64,000 nt of DNA, taken from Fructobacillus fructosus KCTC 3544 (GTDB lineage Bacteria > Bacillota > Bacilli > Lactobacillales > Lactobacillaceae). A model generated the notes under the pieces. That model was not told where the DNA came from, did not search any database, and was given only the letters and a program-made list of their open reading frames with translations. Positions 37,104-44,819 of the stretch are shown here, in pieces (positions within the stretch are counted from its first letter, which is position 1; each line of letters starts with the position of its first letter). The stretch is taken from assembly GCF_001438695.1 (NCBI RefSeq), contig NZ_JQBH01000002.1:90703-154702 (forward strand). Reading direction: 5' to 3'. The position numbers and the translations under genes were made by a program.

Positions 37104-37661
37104 TTATTTGAAAACTTTTTGAGGCAATGCCTGCACGACAATCGTTGCCAGCGCCACCTTCAGCAAATCACCAGGAATGAAAATCATGTTCGCCCAATAG
37201 GTTTTAACAAAGTCCAGGTGGGCCGTCCATGAAAGCCAGCCGGCACCAAATCCATAAACCAAAATCAAATCAAGCAGGAAAATCAAGACAAAAGACTGAA
37301 CAATCCCTGGGCGAACCTGCCCCTTTTTCTTTGGCCAAAAGACGGATAGTAGTCCAAAGAGTGCAGGTTGGAATAGCCAGGCCCAAATGTAACCCGCAGT
37401 GGGACCAACCAAGACGGCTACACCACCGTGCCCACCTGTCAATACTGGTAGACCCAGTGCAATCATGATGATAAAGACGGCCATTACCGCGGAACCACGA
37501 CGGGCACCTAAAACCAACGTAATCAGCATGACGCCCAAATTTTGGACAACAACCGGAACCGGTAAGAAGCCAAGGGTCATGCCGGGAATCATGGCAAACA
37601 CAATCAAGAGGGCCAAGAACACGGCCTCCAAGGTTAAATCACGTACTCTCGTACCTTGCAT
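37104..37661 (-). CDS. bioY: biotin transporter BioY (ECF S component)
   Basis: 185 aa with about six membrane segments. Family blocks MTLGFLPVPVVVQNLGVMLI, GARRGSAVMAVFI and PTAGYIWAW are present. It binds biotin and works with the ECF energising module, which is not in the window. AAGGAG precedes the ATG. First gene of bioY-birA-rdgB. Confidence 0.95.
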   Translation of the reverse strand: MQGTRVRDLTLEAVFLALLIVFAMIPGMTLGFLPVPVVVQNLGVMLITLVLGARRGSAVMAVFIIMIALGLPVLTGGHGGVAVLVGPTAGYIWAWLFQPALFGLLSVFWPKKKGQVRPGIVQSFVLIFLLDLILVYGFGAGWLSWTAHLDFVKTYWANMIFIPGDLLKVALATIVVQALPQKVFK

Positions 37662-37678
37662 AAAAAATCTCCTTGTTT

Positions 37679-37721
37679 TTTAAGTAAACCAATTATAAAT
37701 AACAAGTTCACTTAAAGTCAA
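37679..37721 (-). promoter_or_regulatory. BirA operator overlapping the bioY promoter
   Basis: Half-sites GTGAAC (37706-37711) and GTTTAC (37684-37689) are separated by 16 bp. They sit within the longer inverted repeat TTTAAGT...ACTTAAA, matching the known BirA operator geometry. The operator covers -35 TTGACT (37716-37721), an 18-bp spacer and -10 TATAAT (37692-37697). Predicted biotin-dependent repression. Confidence 0.85.
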
Positions 37722-37732
37722 GTTGCGAACAT

Positions 37733-37751
37733 AAAAAAAGGGCCGAAGCCC
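37733..37751 (-). terminator. terminator of yunD-yutD
   Basis: GGGC-TTCG-GCCC hairpin with a UUCG loop and seven T on the minus strand, 12 bases after the yutD stop. Confidence 0.9.
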
Positions 37752-37762
37752 AATTTTGTCTT

Positions 37763-38542
37763 TTATCCGCGCTCTTTAATTGTAAAAGAACGTGCCGTTT
37801 TTTTACGCTTATCAGTCGACTTCGCTGCTGATTTTTGCTGCTGACCAGTCCTTTTTTTCTTCAAAGTGGACTGGCTGCCTTGTCGTTTTGGCTTCGCCGT
37901 CTGTTTAGCTGAAACGTTTTTAACCATTTTAGACGATGCGTCTGGCTGCCCTTCGCGCTTCTTCTCAGTAAAACGGTGACGTCGCTTCTTCCGCTGATTT
38001 TGTTGACCATTGATCGGCTTTTTGCCTGTTCGTTTCTGCTTTGGTCTTGTTTCTTCACTGCTCTTAGCAGAATTCTTACCATTTTTGGCTTTTTGATTCT
38101 TAGCCTTTGGCTTCCCCTGACTCGCCTTTTTACGCTGTTCGTGCTCCCATTCACTTAGGTAATCACGAACCTTTACAGGACGAAAGGCGACGCTTTCATT
38201 CTTTAAAATAAAATATGGCGCACCAAAGTTAACGGTTTCATACAGATAATCAGCTAATGTATTGATTTTTTGATCAGCACTCACTTCGCGTTCTTCATGG
38301 TAAAAGCCGCGCAGACGAAGCTGCCCCGCCGATAAATCACCAACAATGTAATCGTATTGCTTCAACAACGGGGTATAACGCAAGGCCAGGCCTTCGTTTG
38401 AAAAGGCTTCCTTAAAATCATCCAAAAGGACGAATTTCAGTCCGTCCACTGTGATTTCATCGCCAAAGCGTGTCACTTCGTACTCCTGCTGACGACGAAG
38501 TTGCTGCTCAATTGTTCGTTCTTTTAATGTCGCGTGATCCAT
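37763..38542 (-). CDS. YutD family protein with long basic tail
   Basis: 259 aa. The N-terminal 130 residues match YutD (DUF1027): DGLKFVLLDDFKEAFSNE, the YDYIVGDLSAGQLRLRGFY block and APYFILKN. The rest is a low-complexity Lys/Arg/Gln-rich tail (KPKAKNQKAKNGKNS), longer than in Bacillus YutD and likely to bind nucleic acid or the ribosome. The ribosome-binding site is poor. Follows yunD by 12 bases, a conserved pairing. Function unknown. Confidence 0.85.
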   Translation of the reverse strand: MDHATLKERTIEQQLRRQQEYEVTRFGDEITVDGLKFVLLDDFKEAFSNEGLALRYTPLLKQYDYIVGDLSAGQLRLRGFYHEEREVSADQKINTLADYLYETVNFGAPYFILKNESVAFRPVKVRDYLSEWEHEQRKKASQGKPKAKNQKAKNGKNSAKSSEETRPKQKRTGKKPINGQQNQRKKRRHRFTEKKREGQPDASSKMVKNVSAKQTAKPKRQGSQSTLKKKRTGQQQKSAAKSTDKRKKTARSFTIKERG

Positions 38543-38554
38543 TGATATCGTTCG

Positions 38555-39916
38555 TTAGACAGTGATGGTCACTGCCCCTTCCTCTTGTTTTTGATAGTAA
38601 TCGGCCATCATTTCACGAAGAAAGACGTCCAGAGCAATCTTAGCTGGCGCTTCATCCAACATACTAAAGAAGTCTAGCCAGCGATAATGATCAAGGGTAG
38701 CGACTTGGTAGTCTTCGTCATCGACAATATCGCGCCCCATATAAGTGTACTGATTAAATTCATCCTTAGCCAAACCAGTCATTTTCATTTCACCAAAGAC
38801 AGAACCCCGAAAACCAGATCCCTTGATTCGCTCCGTCCGTAGTTTTTCAGCCTTCTGATCGTACTCGGCCAACCAGGCCTTTAAATCACGCCCCTTTATC
38901 GTCAGCAGCATTGGCTGAATGGTATGGGGCATGTCCTTCAAAAAGTCGTAACGACTCTTCGGACCAGCCGGTAAATTCATCAAAAAGAGGCCCGATGAAC
39001 AAACCGCAACCGGAATCTGGTAAAAGTCTTGCAAAGCCTTCAAACAGTCATCTGTCTGCTGGTCTGGTGAAATTTCAGCCGGATAGGTGGTCACCATTTC
39101 CGTTGACTCCATCTCAATGCCTTCTTGGGCAATGTCTTCCGTTATCTCGGCGTCACCAGGTTCAGCCGGTAGTTCGGCCGTTTTATGAGCAACGACCGAC
39201 ACCTCTTGGACTTGGTGTTGGTCGTCGACTTCCAGGGTTACCTCGCCAACGTAATCACCATAACGACCGGCAGCGGCAAGCCAGGTACCGTTATCCAGTT
39301 CACCATTTGGTAAGACGTGGTGAGTGTGCGCACCTAAAATAACATCGATTGGATATTTCTTAGCCAAGTCCTGATCAACTGGCAACCCAAGGTGGGAAAG
39401 TAGCACGGTAATATCGGCTTTTTGCTGCATCTCAGGTAAGTAATGATCCAGCATCTCTTCTGGATCTTCCGGGTACCAATCAAGTGTTTGGTACGTTTCT
39501 TGGTATGGAGCGGTCATACCCAAAACGGCAATTTTTGTGCCGGCTTGACTTTCAAAAATCTGGTAGGGTTTTGCCCACGCTGGTAAAGTCTTGGTTTTGC
39601 CATCGACCATGTTGGCCAATAACACCGAAAAGTCAGCCTGGTCATATAAATGGTTGAGATCTTGATGGGGCATGACCAAACCTTCATTGTTACCAATGGT
39701 GACTGCGTCATACTTGGCTTCGTTCATGATGGCCACATTGGCCTTCCCCAACGTGGCGTCGGTCAGCGGATGCAAACGATCAATGGCATCACCAATATCA
39801 AAACGAAAAACAGTCGTATTAGCCGGTGCCTTCCGTAGTAAAAAGCGCTTAATCTTTGGCCAAGGACCAAAGTGTGAGTGCATATCGTTGGTGTGTCGTA
39901 ATTGAATCGTTTCCAT
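38555..39916 (-). CDS. metallophosphatase / 5'-nucleotidase, YunD type
   Basis: 453 aa, no signal peptide, so cytosolic. The calcineurin-like domain has HTNDMHSHFG, DIGDAIDR, GNNEGL (a GNHE variant), LLSHLG and GAHTHHVLPNG, giving the metal ligands. The C-terminal 5'-nucleotidase domain covers about residues 270-450. AAAGGGGG precedes the chosen ATG at 39914-39916. Substrate unknown. Operon with yutD. Confidence 0.88.
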   Translation of the reverse strand: METIQLRHTNDMHSHFGPWPKIKRFLLRKAPANTTVFRFDIGDAIDRLHPLTDATLGKANVAIMNEAKYDAVTIGNNEGLVMPHQDLNHLYDQADFSVLLANMVDGKTKTLPAWAKPYQIFESQAGTKIAVLGMTAPYQETYQTLDWYPEDPEEMLDHYLPEMQQKADITVLLSHLGLPVDQDLAKKYPIDVILGAHTHHVLPNGELDNGTWLAAAGRYGDYVGEVTLEVDDQHQVQEVSVVAHKTAELPAEPGDAEITEDIAQEGIEMESTEMVTTYPAEISPDQQTDDCLKALQDFYQIPVAVCSSGLFLMNLPAGPKSRYDFLKDMPHTIQPMLLTIKGRDLKAWLAEYDQKAEKLRTERIKGSGFRGSVFGEMKMTGLAKDEFNQYTYMGRDIVDDEDYQVATLDHYRWLDFFSMLDEAPAKIALDVFLREMMADYYQKQEEGAVTITV

Positions 39917-39972
39917 TGCCAACCCCCTTTTCTTTATCTTAACATGATTTAGCGGACTTTCCCTCAAAAATC

Positions 39973-39998
39973 AAAAAAGTCCCCACACTAGTGGGAAC
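39973..39998 (-). terminator. terminator of the Xaa-Pro peptidase gene
   Basis: GTTCCCAC/GTGGGGAC stem with six T on the minus strand, 15 bases after the stop codon. Confidence 0.88.
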
Positions 39999-40012
39999 CT
40001 CCTTGTCTTTTC

Positions 40013-41101
40013 TTAATCAATGGTAATCAAATCCTTTGAAATACCAGCAGTCAAGACTTCATGACCGTTTTCGGTAACCAAGACGTCGTCTTCAATTCGA
40101 ACGCCCCCCTTACCAGCGAGGTAAATTCCTGGCTCAATCGTCAACAAGTTGCCCGCTTGGACCTCATCTGATGAACGTGCTGACAAATAAGGACCTTCGT
40201 GGATATCCAGGCCGGCACCGTGTCCAGTGCTGTGGATGTAGTAATCACCGTAACCTTCACCCGTGATGTAATCACGAACGACTTTATCAACTTCAGCCGT
40301 TGAAAGGCCAGGCTTGATGACGTCAATTCCATCTTCGTTCGCTTGCTTGACAATGGCATAAATCTTTGCCAATTCCGGATCAATTTCACCAATGGCAAAG
40401 GTCCGGGTAACGTCCGACGTATAACCATCAACATAGTAGCCAAAGTCGATGGTTACCAAATCGCCCTTTTCCAGCTTCTTATCCGTTGCAGTTCCGTGCG
40501 CCATTGCCGAACGGGCACCAGAGGCAACAATCGTGTCGAAGGAAGGCTTCTCACCACCATACTGCTTTTGCAAAACGTCCAAACGGTCAGCCACTTGCTT
40601 TTCGGTCCAGCCGGCCTTGATTTCAGTCATCAATTGGTTGAAGGCCTTCGTGGAGGCTTCCGCTGCTTTACGCAAAGCCGCAACTTCCGCCTCGTCCTTT
40701 ACCTCACGGAGTGCTTCAACGGCCCCAGGAACGGCATCAAAACTAATGTTTGCAGGTAATAAGTCATCGAGCAATTCGTAGTTTGCAAAAGGCAAATCCG
40801 CTTCAAACCCTAACTTTTCGATACCAAAAGCCACGGCTTGCTTGACTGCTTCGCCGTAGTAATCACGGGTCACTTGGAAAGAAACGCCTTCTGGCAAGGC
40901 ATCCACGTATTCGTTTTCGTAACGAGCATCCGTAATCAACGCGGCATCAGCCAAGGAAACCAAAACAAGGCCATCACCAGTACCACCGGTGAAGCCAGTC
41001 AGGTAGCGCATGTTCGAACCATTTGCCACGACCAAGCCTTGCAAGTCCAACTTCTTCAACAATGCCTGTAACTTCTTGATTCTTTTTTCGTAATATCCCA
41101 T
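40013..41101 (-). CDS. Xaa-Pro peptidase (M24B)
   Basis: Metallopeptidase acting on proline-containing peptides, 362 aa. N-terminal creatinase-like domain, then the pita-bread fold with ligands Asp in DFGYYVDGYTSDVTRTF, His in STGHGAGLDIHEGP and Glu in LTIEPGIYLAGKGGVRIED (blocks abbreviated). GGAGG precedes the ATG. It resembles both aminopeptidase P and prolidase; I cannot separate PepP from PepQ. Confidence 0.92.
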   Translation of the reverse strand: MGYYEKRIKKLQALLKKLDLQGLVVANGSNMRYLTGFTGGTGDGLVLVSLADAALITDARYENEYVDALPEGVSFQVTRDYYGEAVKQAVAFGIEKLGFEADLPFANYELLDDLLPANISFDAVPGAVEALREVKDEAEVAALRKAAEASTKAFNQLMTEIKAGWTEKQVADRLDVLQKQYGGEKPSFDTIVASGARSAMAHGTATDKKLEKGDLVTIDFGYYVDGYTSDVTRTFAIGEIDPELAKIYAIVKQANEDGIDVIKPGLSTAEVDKVVRDYITGEGYGDYYIHSTGHGAGLDIHEGPYLSARSSDEVQAGNLLTIEPGIYLAGKGGVRIEDDVLVTENGHEVLTAGISKDLITID

Positions 41102-41272
41102 GAAAGTCCTCCTGCTTACTTACTTGTGTTCTCTTGTCGCCATTGTATCACAGATTTGCTTTAAAAAAATAATTTATCCCGATTAAAATAGGAAATGAGC
41201 GACTTTTATGATGACTTTTTAATTAAATAATGGCAATAAAAAAAACAGGCAATGCCTGCTTTTTCCAACAAT

Positions 41273-41584
41273 TTAGGCCTGAGCCAACTTGTTGTATTCT
41301 TCCCGAGTATAAACGGAAACTTGACGCTTGTCGCGACCCTTACGTTCGAACTTTACAACGCCGTCAGTCAACGCGAAGAGCGTATCGTCGTTACCACGCT
41401 TAACGTTCACACCTGGGTAGATGTGCGTTCCGCGTTGGCGGTAGATGATTGAACCGGCAGTCAATCCTTGACCGTCAGCAACCTTCGTACCAAGACGACG
41501 ACCGGCTGAGTCACGTCCGTTGGCAGATGATCCACCACCCTTGTGGTGGGCAAAGAGTTGTAAGTTATCTTGATTCATCAACAT
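41273..41584 (-). CDS. rpmA: 50S ribosomal protein L27 with N-terminal extension
   Basis: 103 aa from the ATG after AAAGGAGAATAG. The start reads [20 protein letters not shown]. The first residues to NLQLFA match the extension that Firmicutes remove with the protease Prp. The rest ([30 protein letters not shown]) is standard L27. The prp gene usually found between rplU and rpmA is missing here; the gap is only 27 bases. Confidence 0.95.
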   Translation of the reverse strand: MLMNQDNLQLFAHHKGGGSSANGRDSAGRRLGTKVADGQGLTAGSIIYRQRGTHIYPGVNVKRGNDDTLFALTDGVVKFERKGRDKRQVSVYTREEYNKLAQA

Positions 41585-41611
41585 AAGTCTATTCTCCTTT
41601 AACAGTGATGA

Positions 41612-41911
41612 TTACGCGATGGAATCAATCGTCACGCGCGTGTATGGTTGGCGGTGTCCCTGCTTCGTGTGGGAATGCTTCTTAGGGCGGTACTTGAAAG
41701 TCACAACCTTCTTTTCCTTACCTTGCTTTTCCACAGTAGCAGTAACCTTAGCACCTTCAACGAAAGGTGTACCGATCTTTGAGTCAGTCAAGACCACTTG
41801 GTCGAAGACAACCTTGTCGCCTTCTTGTGCGTCCAACTTTTCAACAAAGATGGTGTCGCCTTCAGCGACCTTGTATTGCTTGCCGCCAGTTACAATAATT
41901 GCATAGGCCAT
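41612..41911 (-). CDS. rplU: 50S ribosomal protein L21
   Basis: 99 aa. [19 protein letters not shown] at the start and [21 protein letters not shown] at the end (in part) are L21 signatures. AAAGGAGAATTC precedes the ATG. First gene of rplU-rpmA. Confidence 0.97.
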   Translation of the reverse strand: MAYAIIVTGGKQYKVAEGDTIFVEKLDAQEGDKVVFDQVVLTDSKIGTPFVEGAKVTATVEKQGKEKKVVTFKYRPKKHSHTKQGHRQPYTRVTIDSIA

Positions 41912-42010
41912 TATTGAATTCTCCTTTTATACTTAGACTCACCGATGCGAGGCGGTTCAATGAACTTACTTAAACCTACATCGTGTGGTTGTAGCTGCGC
42001 TAACAACTGT
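41912..42010 (-). promoter_or_regulatory. L21 leader-like 5' UTR
   Basis: About 100 nt between promoter and rplU. GTTGT-TAGC pairs with GCTA-CAAC, and GCGAGG/CCGCCTCGC-type pairings lie near the start codon. Position and size match the Firmicutes L21 leader, an autogenous control element. Family match is inferred from location and pairing only. Confidence 0.55.
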
Positions 42011-42013
42011 TTA

Positions 42014-42042
42014 AGTATAGCAAACAATCGTCAAACTTGCAA
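42014..42042 (-). promoter_or_regulatory. promoter of rplU-rpmA
   Basis: -35 TTGCAA (42037-42042), 17 bp, -10 TATACT (42014-42019) on the minus strand, with a TG two bases before the -10. Confidence 0.75.
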
Positions 42043-42072
42043 TCATTGGCCTAACAAGGGCTTTTGATTGAT

Positions 42073-42701
42073 TCATTGCGTCATCAACACACGGTTTTTC
42101 TCAATTACTTTGCCACTTTCTGCCCGTTCAAAGTCGACCGTAAAATCAAAAAGGGCTTGCGCTGATTTCTTAGTGCGACCAGAGGTCCCCTTCCACAGTG
42201 ATTTAAACTCCATCACTAAATCAGCTGCTGAAAACGGCATCCCCTCTTCCAACCACAGTGAAATGGCGGCAAAAAGGCAGCAACCATCATTTCCCACTGG
42301 AAGATAATGCGTGTTTTCAAGGCACTGGAACGAAGGTTTTTCAACGCTTCATCACGCCTTCTCCGCAGTTCAATCATCAACTCAAAAAGAAGCGAGGTGT
42401 TTTTCTTATGATTAAACACTTCGTGGTAAAACTCAGCCTGATCGGCAATTTGCTGAATAACACCGTAACAAACAAAACGCTCATTGTTATGCTTAAGCAA
42501 CTGGGCCACCAAGTAGCCATTCACATCGTGAATCAAATCCGCTTTGTTGCTATAGTGCCGGTAAAAGGTTCCCCGAGTCACGTGGGCAGAAGCCAACAGT
42601 TCGGAAATGGAAAACCGGTCTGATTCGGCAAGTAATGCCATGGCTGCTTGTCGCATCACAAAGCGTGAACGTAAGATACGTGCATCAATTGTTTTGGTCA
42701 T
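42073..42701 (-). pseudogene. TetR/AcrR family regulator with frameshift
   Basis: The N-terminal 150 codons read as a normal TetR regulator: helix-turn-helix FSISELLASAHVTRGTFYRHYS (residues about 31-52), then the ligand domain. At a run of five A on the plus strand (42271-42275; T on the coding strand) the frame breaks. The next frame continues the family sequence as AAISLWLEEGMPFSAADLV. One extra T would restore AFFAAISLW. It is either a disrupted gene, a phase-variable tract or an assembly error. It lies downstream of the SMR-pnuC pair, with its own promoter. Confidence 0.8.
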
Positions 42702-42727
42702 TATCTTATTCCTCCTGGCATGTTAAA

Positions 42728-42763
42728 TGGACAATTCAGTCCACTTTTTTCACCATGAGTATA
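42728..42763 (-). promoter_or_regulatory. promoter and candidate operator of the TetR gene
   Basis: Minus-strand -10 TATACT (42758-42763), with a palindrome TGGAC-TGAATT-GTCCA (42728-42743) about 15 bases downstream and a GGAGGA before the ATG. Position suggests autorepression. No clear -35. Confidence 0.5.
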
Positions 42764-42806
42764 GCAAGGGGCCAAAACAAAGTCCGTGATTCCGTCCCGA
42801 AATAAC

Positions 42807-42853
42807 AAAAGAGGTTGAAAATTTGTCCTAACTGACAAAATTTCAACCTCTTT
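42807..42853 (-). terminator. long terminator hairpin of pnuC
   Basis: A stem of about 20 bp (AAAGAGGTTGAAA...TTTCAACCTCTTT) with a short AGTTAG loop, 40 bases after the pnuC stop. Confidence 0.85.
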
Positions 42854-42891
42854 CTTGATTTTTAAAAAAGATGCTTAATACTGACTGAACG

Positions 42892-43656
42892 TTATTTATT
42901 CATTTCAGCCTTAATGGCACGTGCCCATGGTGAGAAGAACAAGCCAAGCACATCGTTACCCAAGTATAGGATGTAAGTGGCGAAGAGAACCCAGTTGGCA
43001 TCCCCTTGCAAGGCCGTCAATCCCCAGAGGGTCACTGACATAATTCCTTGTAATGTCCACATCCAGTATTGGGAACGGTACTTTGAAACCGTCAAAACAG
43101 CACCCGTGATTCCAATCGTGGCAGACAAGGCATCAATAACTGGACGAGGTGAAATTAAGAGGTGAGTGTCCATCAAGTACAACAGGATGAAGGCCACAAC
43201 TGCCGTCAACGATGCCAGTATCCAACCATGGTTATCCATGGCCTTAATCTTACGGTTTTGCCAAGCATTTCCGAAGAACATGAAGTTCAGATCCAACGTG
43301 ACCAAGTAGATCATCTGCACCACGATATCGGAGTAATTCTTTGAATGGAAAGCCACAATCGAAATCAAGACGGCTGAGATGAAGCCCAGCAAGCCGTTAA
43401 TTCGACGGTTAGCCGTAATGGCCAAGGTACAAGTAAAACCAATGGCACCACCTAGCATGGACATCACGGACAAATAGTTGAGTCCGTGGGCCAAACCAGT
43501 CGTGACAATGACAAGTAGACCAATTACCAACCAGACGTATGATGAGCGGTCCCATCCCGAGAATCCTTCCTTGTAATAAGACCAAGTAAAGATTTGCTTC
43601 ATGTTTTCCTTGACCTCCGGCCAAGAAAAACCATTTGTTGTTTCGTTTTCTGCCAT
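42892..43656 (-). CDS. pnuC: nicotinamide riboside transporter PnuC
   Basis: Imports nicotinamide riboside for NAD synthesis; 254 aa, about 7 membrane segments. Family features include the ANRRINGLLGFISAVLIS region, WILASLTAVVAF and the late SQYWMWTLQGIMSVTLW block. GGAGGAGG precedes the ATG. It starts 41 bases after the SMR gene, with a stable hairpin between them. Confidence 0.92.
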   Translation of the reverse strand: MAENETTNGFSWPEVKENMKQIFTWSYYKEGFSGWDRSSYVWLVIGLLVIVTTGLAHGLNYLSVMSMLGGAIGFTCTLAITANRRINGLLGFISAVLISIVAFHSKNYSDIVVQMIYLVTLDLNFMFFGNAWQNRKIKAMDNHGWILASLTAVVAFILLYLMDTHLLISPRPVIDALSATIGITGAVLTVSKYRSQYWMWTLQGIMSVTLWGLTALQGDANWVLFATYILYLGNDVLGLFFSPWARAIKAEMNK

Positions 43657-43673
43657 GTTTCCTCCTCCATTGC

Positions 43674-43695
43674 CTCGGGGACAGGCTTCCCCGAG
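43674..43695 (-). promoter_or_regulatory. intercistronic GC hairpin before pnuC
   Basis: CTCGGGG-AAGCCTGT-CCCCGAG: perfect 7-bp stem with an 8-nt loop, 3 bases after the SMR stop. The pnuC Shine-Dalgarno (43661-43668) follows at once. No T run, so not a terminator. The loop GCC could contact the GGC just 3' of the stem, a pseudoknot-like arrangement. Confidence 0.6.
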
Positions 43696-43697
43696 AT

Positions 43698-44027
43698 TTA
43701 TTCATGTACGTGCCCAAAGAGATTGACCAAGACGACGCCGACAATTAACAAGGCTAGCCCCAAGACTGTTTGCCAATTTAAACTTGCTTTGAAGACAACC
43801 ACACTTAAGCTCGTGATGATTAGTATACCACTGGCCGACCAGATGGCATAGGCGAGGTGAACCGGTATCGTCTTCACAACAATGGCAAGTAAATAGAACG
43901 AAAGTCCATAACAAGCCAAAGTCAAAATTGTCGGTAACAATTTTGTAAAACCGTTTGTTTGGCCGATCAACGCTGTCCCAGTGGTTTCAGCGATTACGGC
44001 CAACGCAAGATAAAAATACGCTAACAT
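43698..44027 (-). CDS. small multidrug resistance (SMR) family transporter
   Basis: 109 aa with four membrane helices, starting at the ATG after AAAGGAG. The membrane-embedded Glu (VIAETTGTALI), the PVHLAYAIWSASGI loop and the last helix GLALLIVGVVLVNLF fit EmrE-type exporters. The WSG variant (IWSASG, not IWAGLG) deviates from classical EmrE and Gdx. Co-transcribed with pnuC, so a cationic substrate such as a nicotinamide derivative is conceivable but unproven. Confidence 0.88.
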   Translation of the reverse strand: MLAYFYLALAVIAETTGTALIGQTNGFTKLLPTILTLACYGLSFYLLAIVVKTIPVHLAYAIWSASGILIITSLSVVVFKASLNWQTVLGLALLIVGVVLVNLFGHVHE

Positions 44028-44134
44028 TTTAATCTCCTTTGCTACCAAATGATTATCAAGGAATTACAGGAAAATAACAAGGTCAATAAGCGTCCTCCTA
44101 TCACATGCAAAACATTTGCCCCCGATTTTATCTA

Positions 44135-44184
44135 AAAAGTCGGCTATGTACCGGCCGGATAGCTTTCTTTTATGCCCGACTTTT
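44135..44184. other. long imperfect hairpin between SMR and tRNA-Arg promoters
   Basis: AAAAGTCGG (44135-44143) pairs with CCGACTTTT (44176-44184). Inside, GCTAT/ATAGC surrounds a CCGG-rich loop. On the minus strand it lies about 110 bases ahead of the SMR start. On the plus strand it overlaps the tRNA promoter. T-rich flanks make it terminator-like in both directions, though no gene ends here. Confidence 0.5.
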
Positions 44185-44211
44185 GCTAAACTAAGATTTG
44201 TTCATCTTTAA

Positions 44212-44285
44212 GCGTTGGTAGCTCAGCTGGATAGAGCAGCCGGTTTCTACCCGGCAGGTCGAGGGTTCGACTCCCCCTCAACGCA
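44212..44285 (+). tRNA. tRNA-Arg (anticodon TCT)
   Basis: Acceptor GCGTTGG/TCAACGC, D-arm GCTC...GAGC, anticodon arm GCCGG-TTTCTAC-CCGGC giving TCT (reads AGA). T-arm GAGGG-TTCGACT-CCCCC has one A-C mismatch. CCA is not encoded; discriminator A. The TAAACT at 44187-44192 may be its -10. Confidence 0.95.
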
Positions 44286-44349
44286 TAATGAGTGTTAATA
44301 TAAAAGCGTTTATAACTGTTTTGAAGCAATATTGATACCATCAACAAAA

Positions 44350-44385
44350 AAGCACCCCCAACCAATTAAGGTCAGGGTGTTTTTT
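44350..44385 (+). terminator. terminator of the tRNA-Arg transcript
   Basis: GCACCC...GGGTGT hairpin followed by TTTTTT, about 65 bases after the tRNA. Confidence 0.75.
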
Positions 44386-44414
44386 AGTCAGTAAAATCTT
44401 TTTAACTCCCCCAT

Positions 44415-44442
44415 TTGCAATTTTTCCTCAGTCCAATACAAT
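44415..44442 (+). promoter_or_regulatory. candidate promoter of the 88-aa gene
   Basis: -35 TTGCAA (44415-44420), 16 bp, -10 TACAAT (44437-44442), about 60 bases before the start codon. Confidence 0.5.
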
Positions 44443-44508
44443 AAGGGTGTCTTCCTTTACTTTAGGAAATGCTCATTACAAATCAAATTGCAATTGAAAG
44501 GGTCCATA

Positions 44509-44775
44509 ATGGTTCAATATAATTTTATTGTCGCGTCTGCCCGGGTGGAGACCGACATTTCGTTACCAGTTCGTCCTCAGATGGGAGATGTGATTTCTCT
44601 AACAACTGGTGTCAATACGCCGCACTACTTGGTGCAACGGGTGGAGCTCTTTGCCAATTCCGAGATTGTCAATCTTCACGTCCAACGTTTTCCAGATCAG
44701 TTATCCGCCAAATTAGCCATTGATGGCTTTCGAAACACGCGCGACTTTGTCCGAAGCGACGAAGGCAGCAATTAA
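44509..44775 (+). CDS. small protein of unknown function
   Basis: 88 aa from the ATG after GAAAGGG. The N-terminus is beta-rich (YNFIVASARVETDISLPVRP), then GDVISLTTGVNTPHYLVQRVE and a basic, polar end. No membrane segment, no recognised domain. It has its own promoter and terminator, which favours a real gene. It is not the missing L27 protease Prp, as the His/Cys motif is absent. Confidence 0.65.
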   Translation: MVQYNFIVASARVETDISLPVRPQMGDVISLTTGVNTPHYLVQRVELFANSEIVNLHVQRFPDQLSAKLAIDGFRNTRDFVRSDEGSN

Positions 44776-44779
44776 AAGC

Positions 44780-44819
44780 AAAAGAAAACCTCCACGAACA
44801 ATGTGGAGGTTTTCTTTTT
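44780..44819. terminator. bidirectional terminator
   Basis: AAAAGAAAACCTCCAC with its complement around GAACAAT; serves the convergent 88-aa gene and trmB, overlapping the trmB stop codon. Confidence 0.9.
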
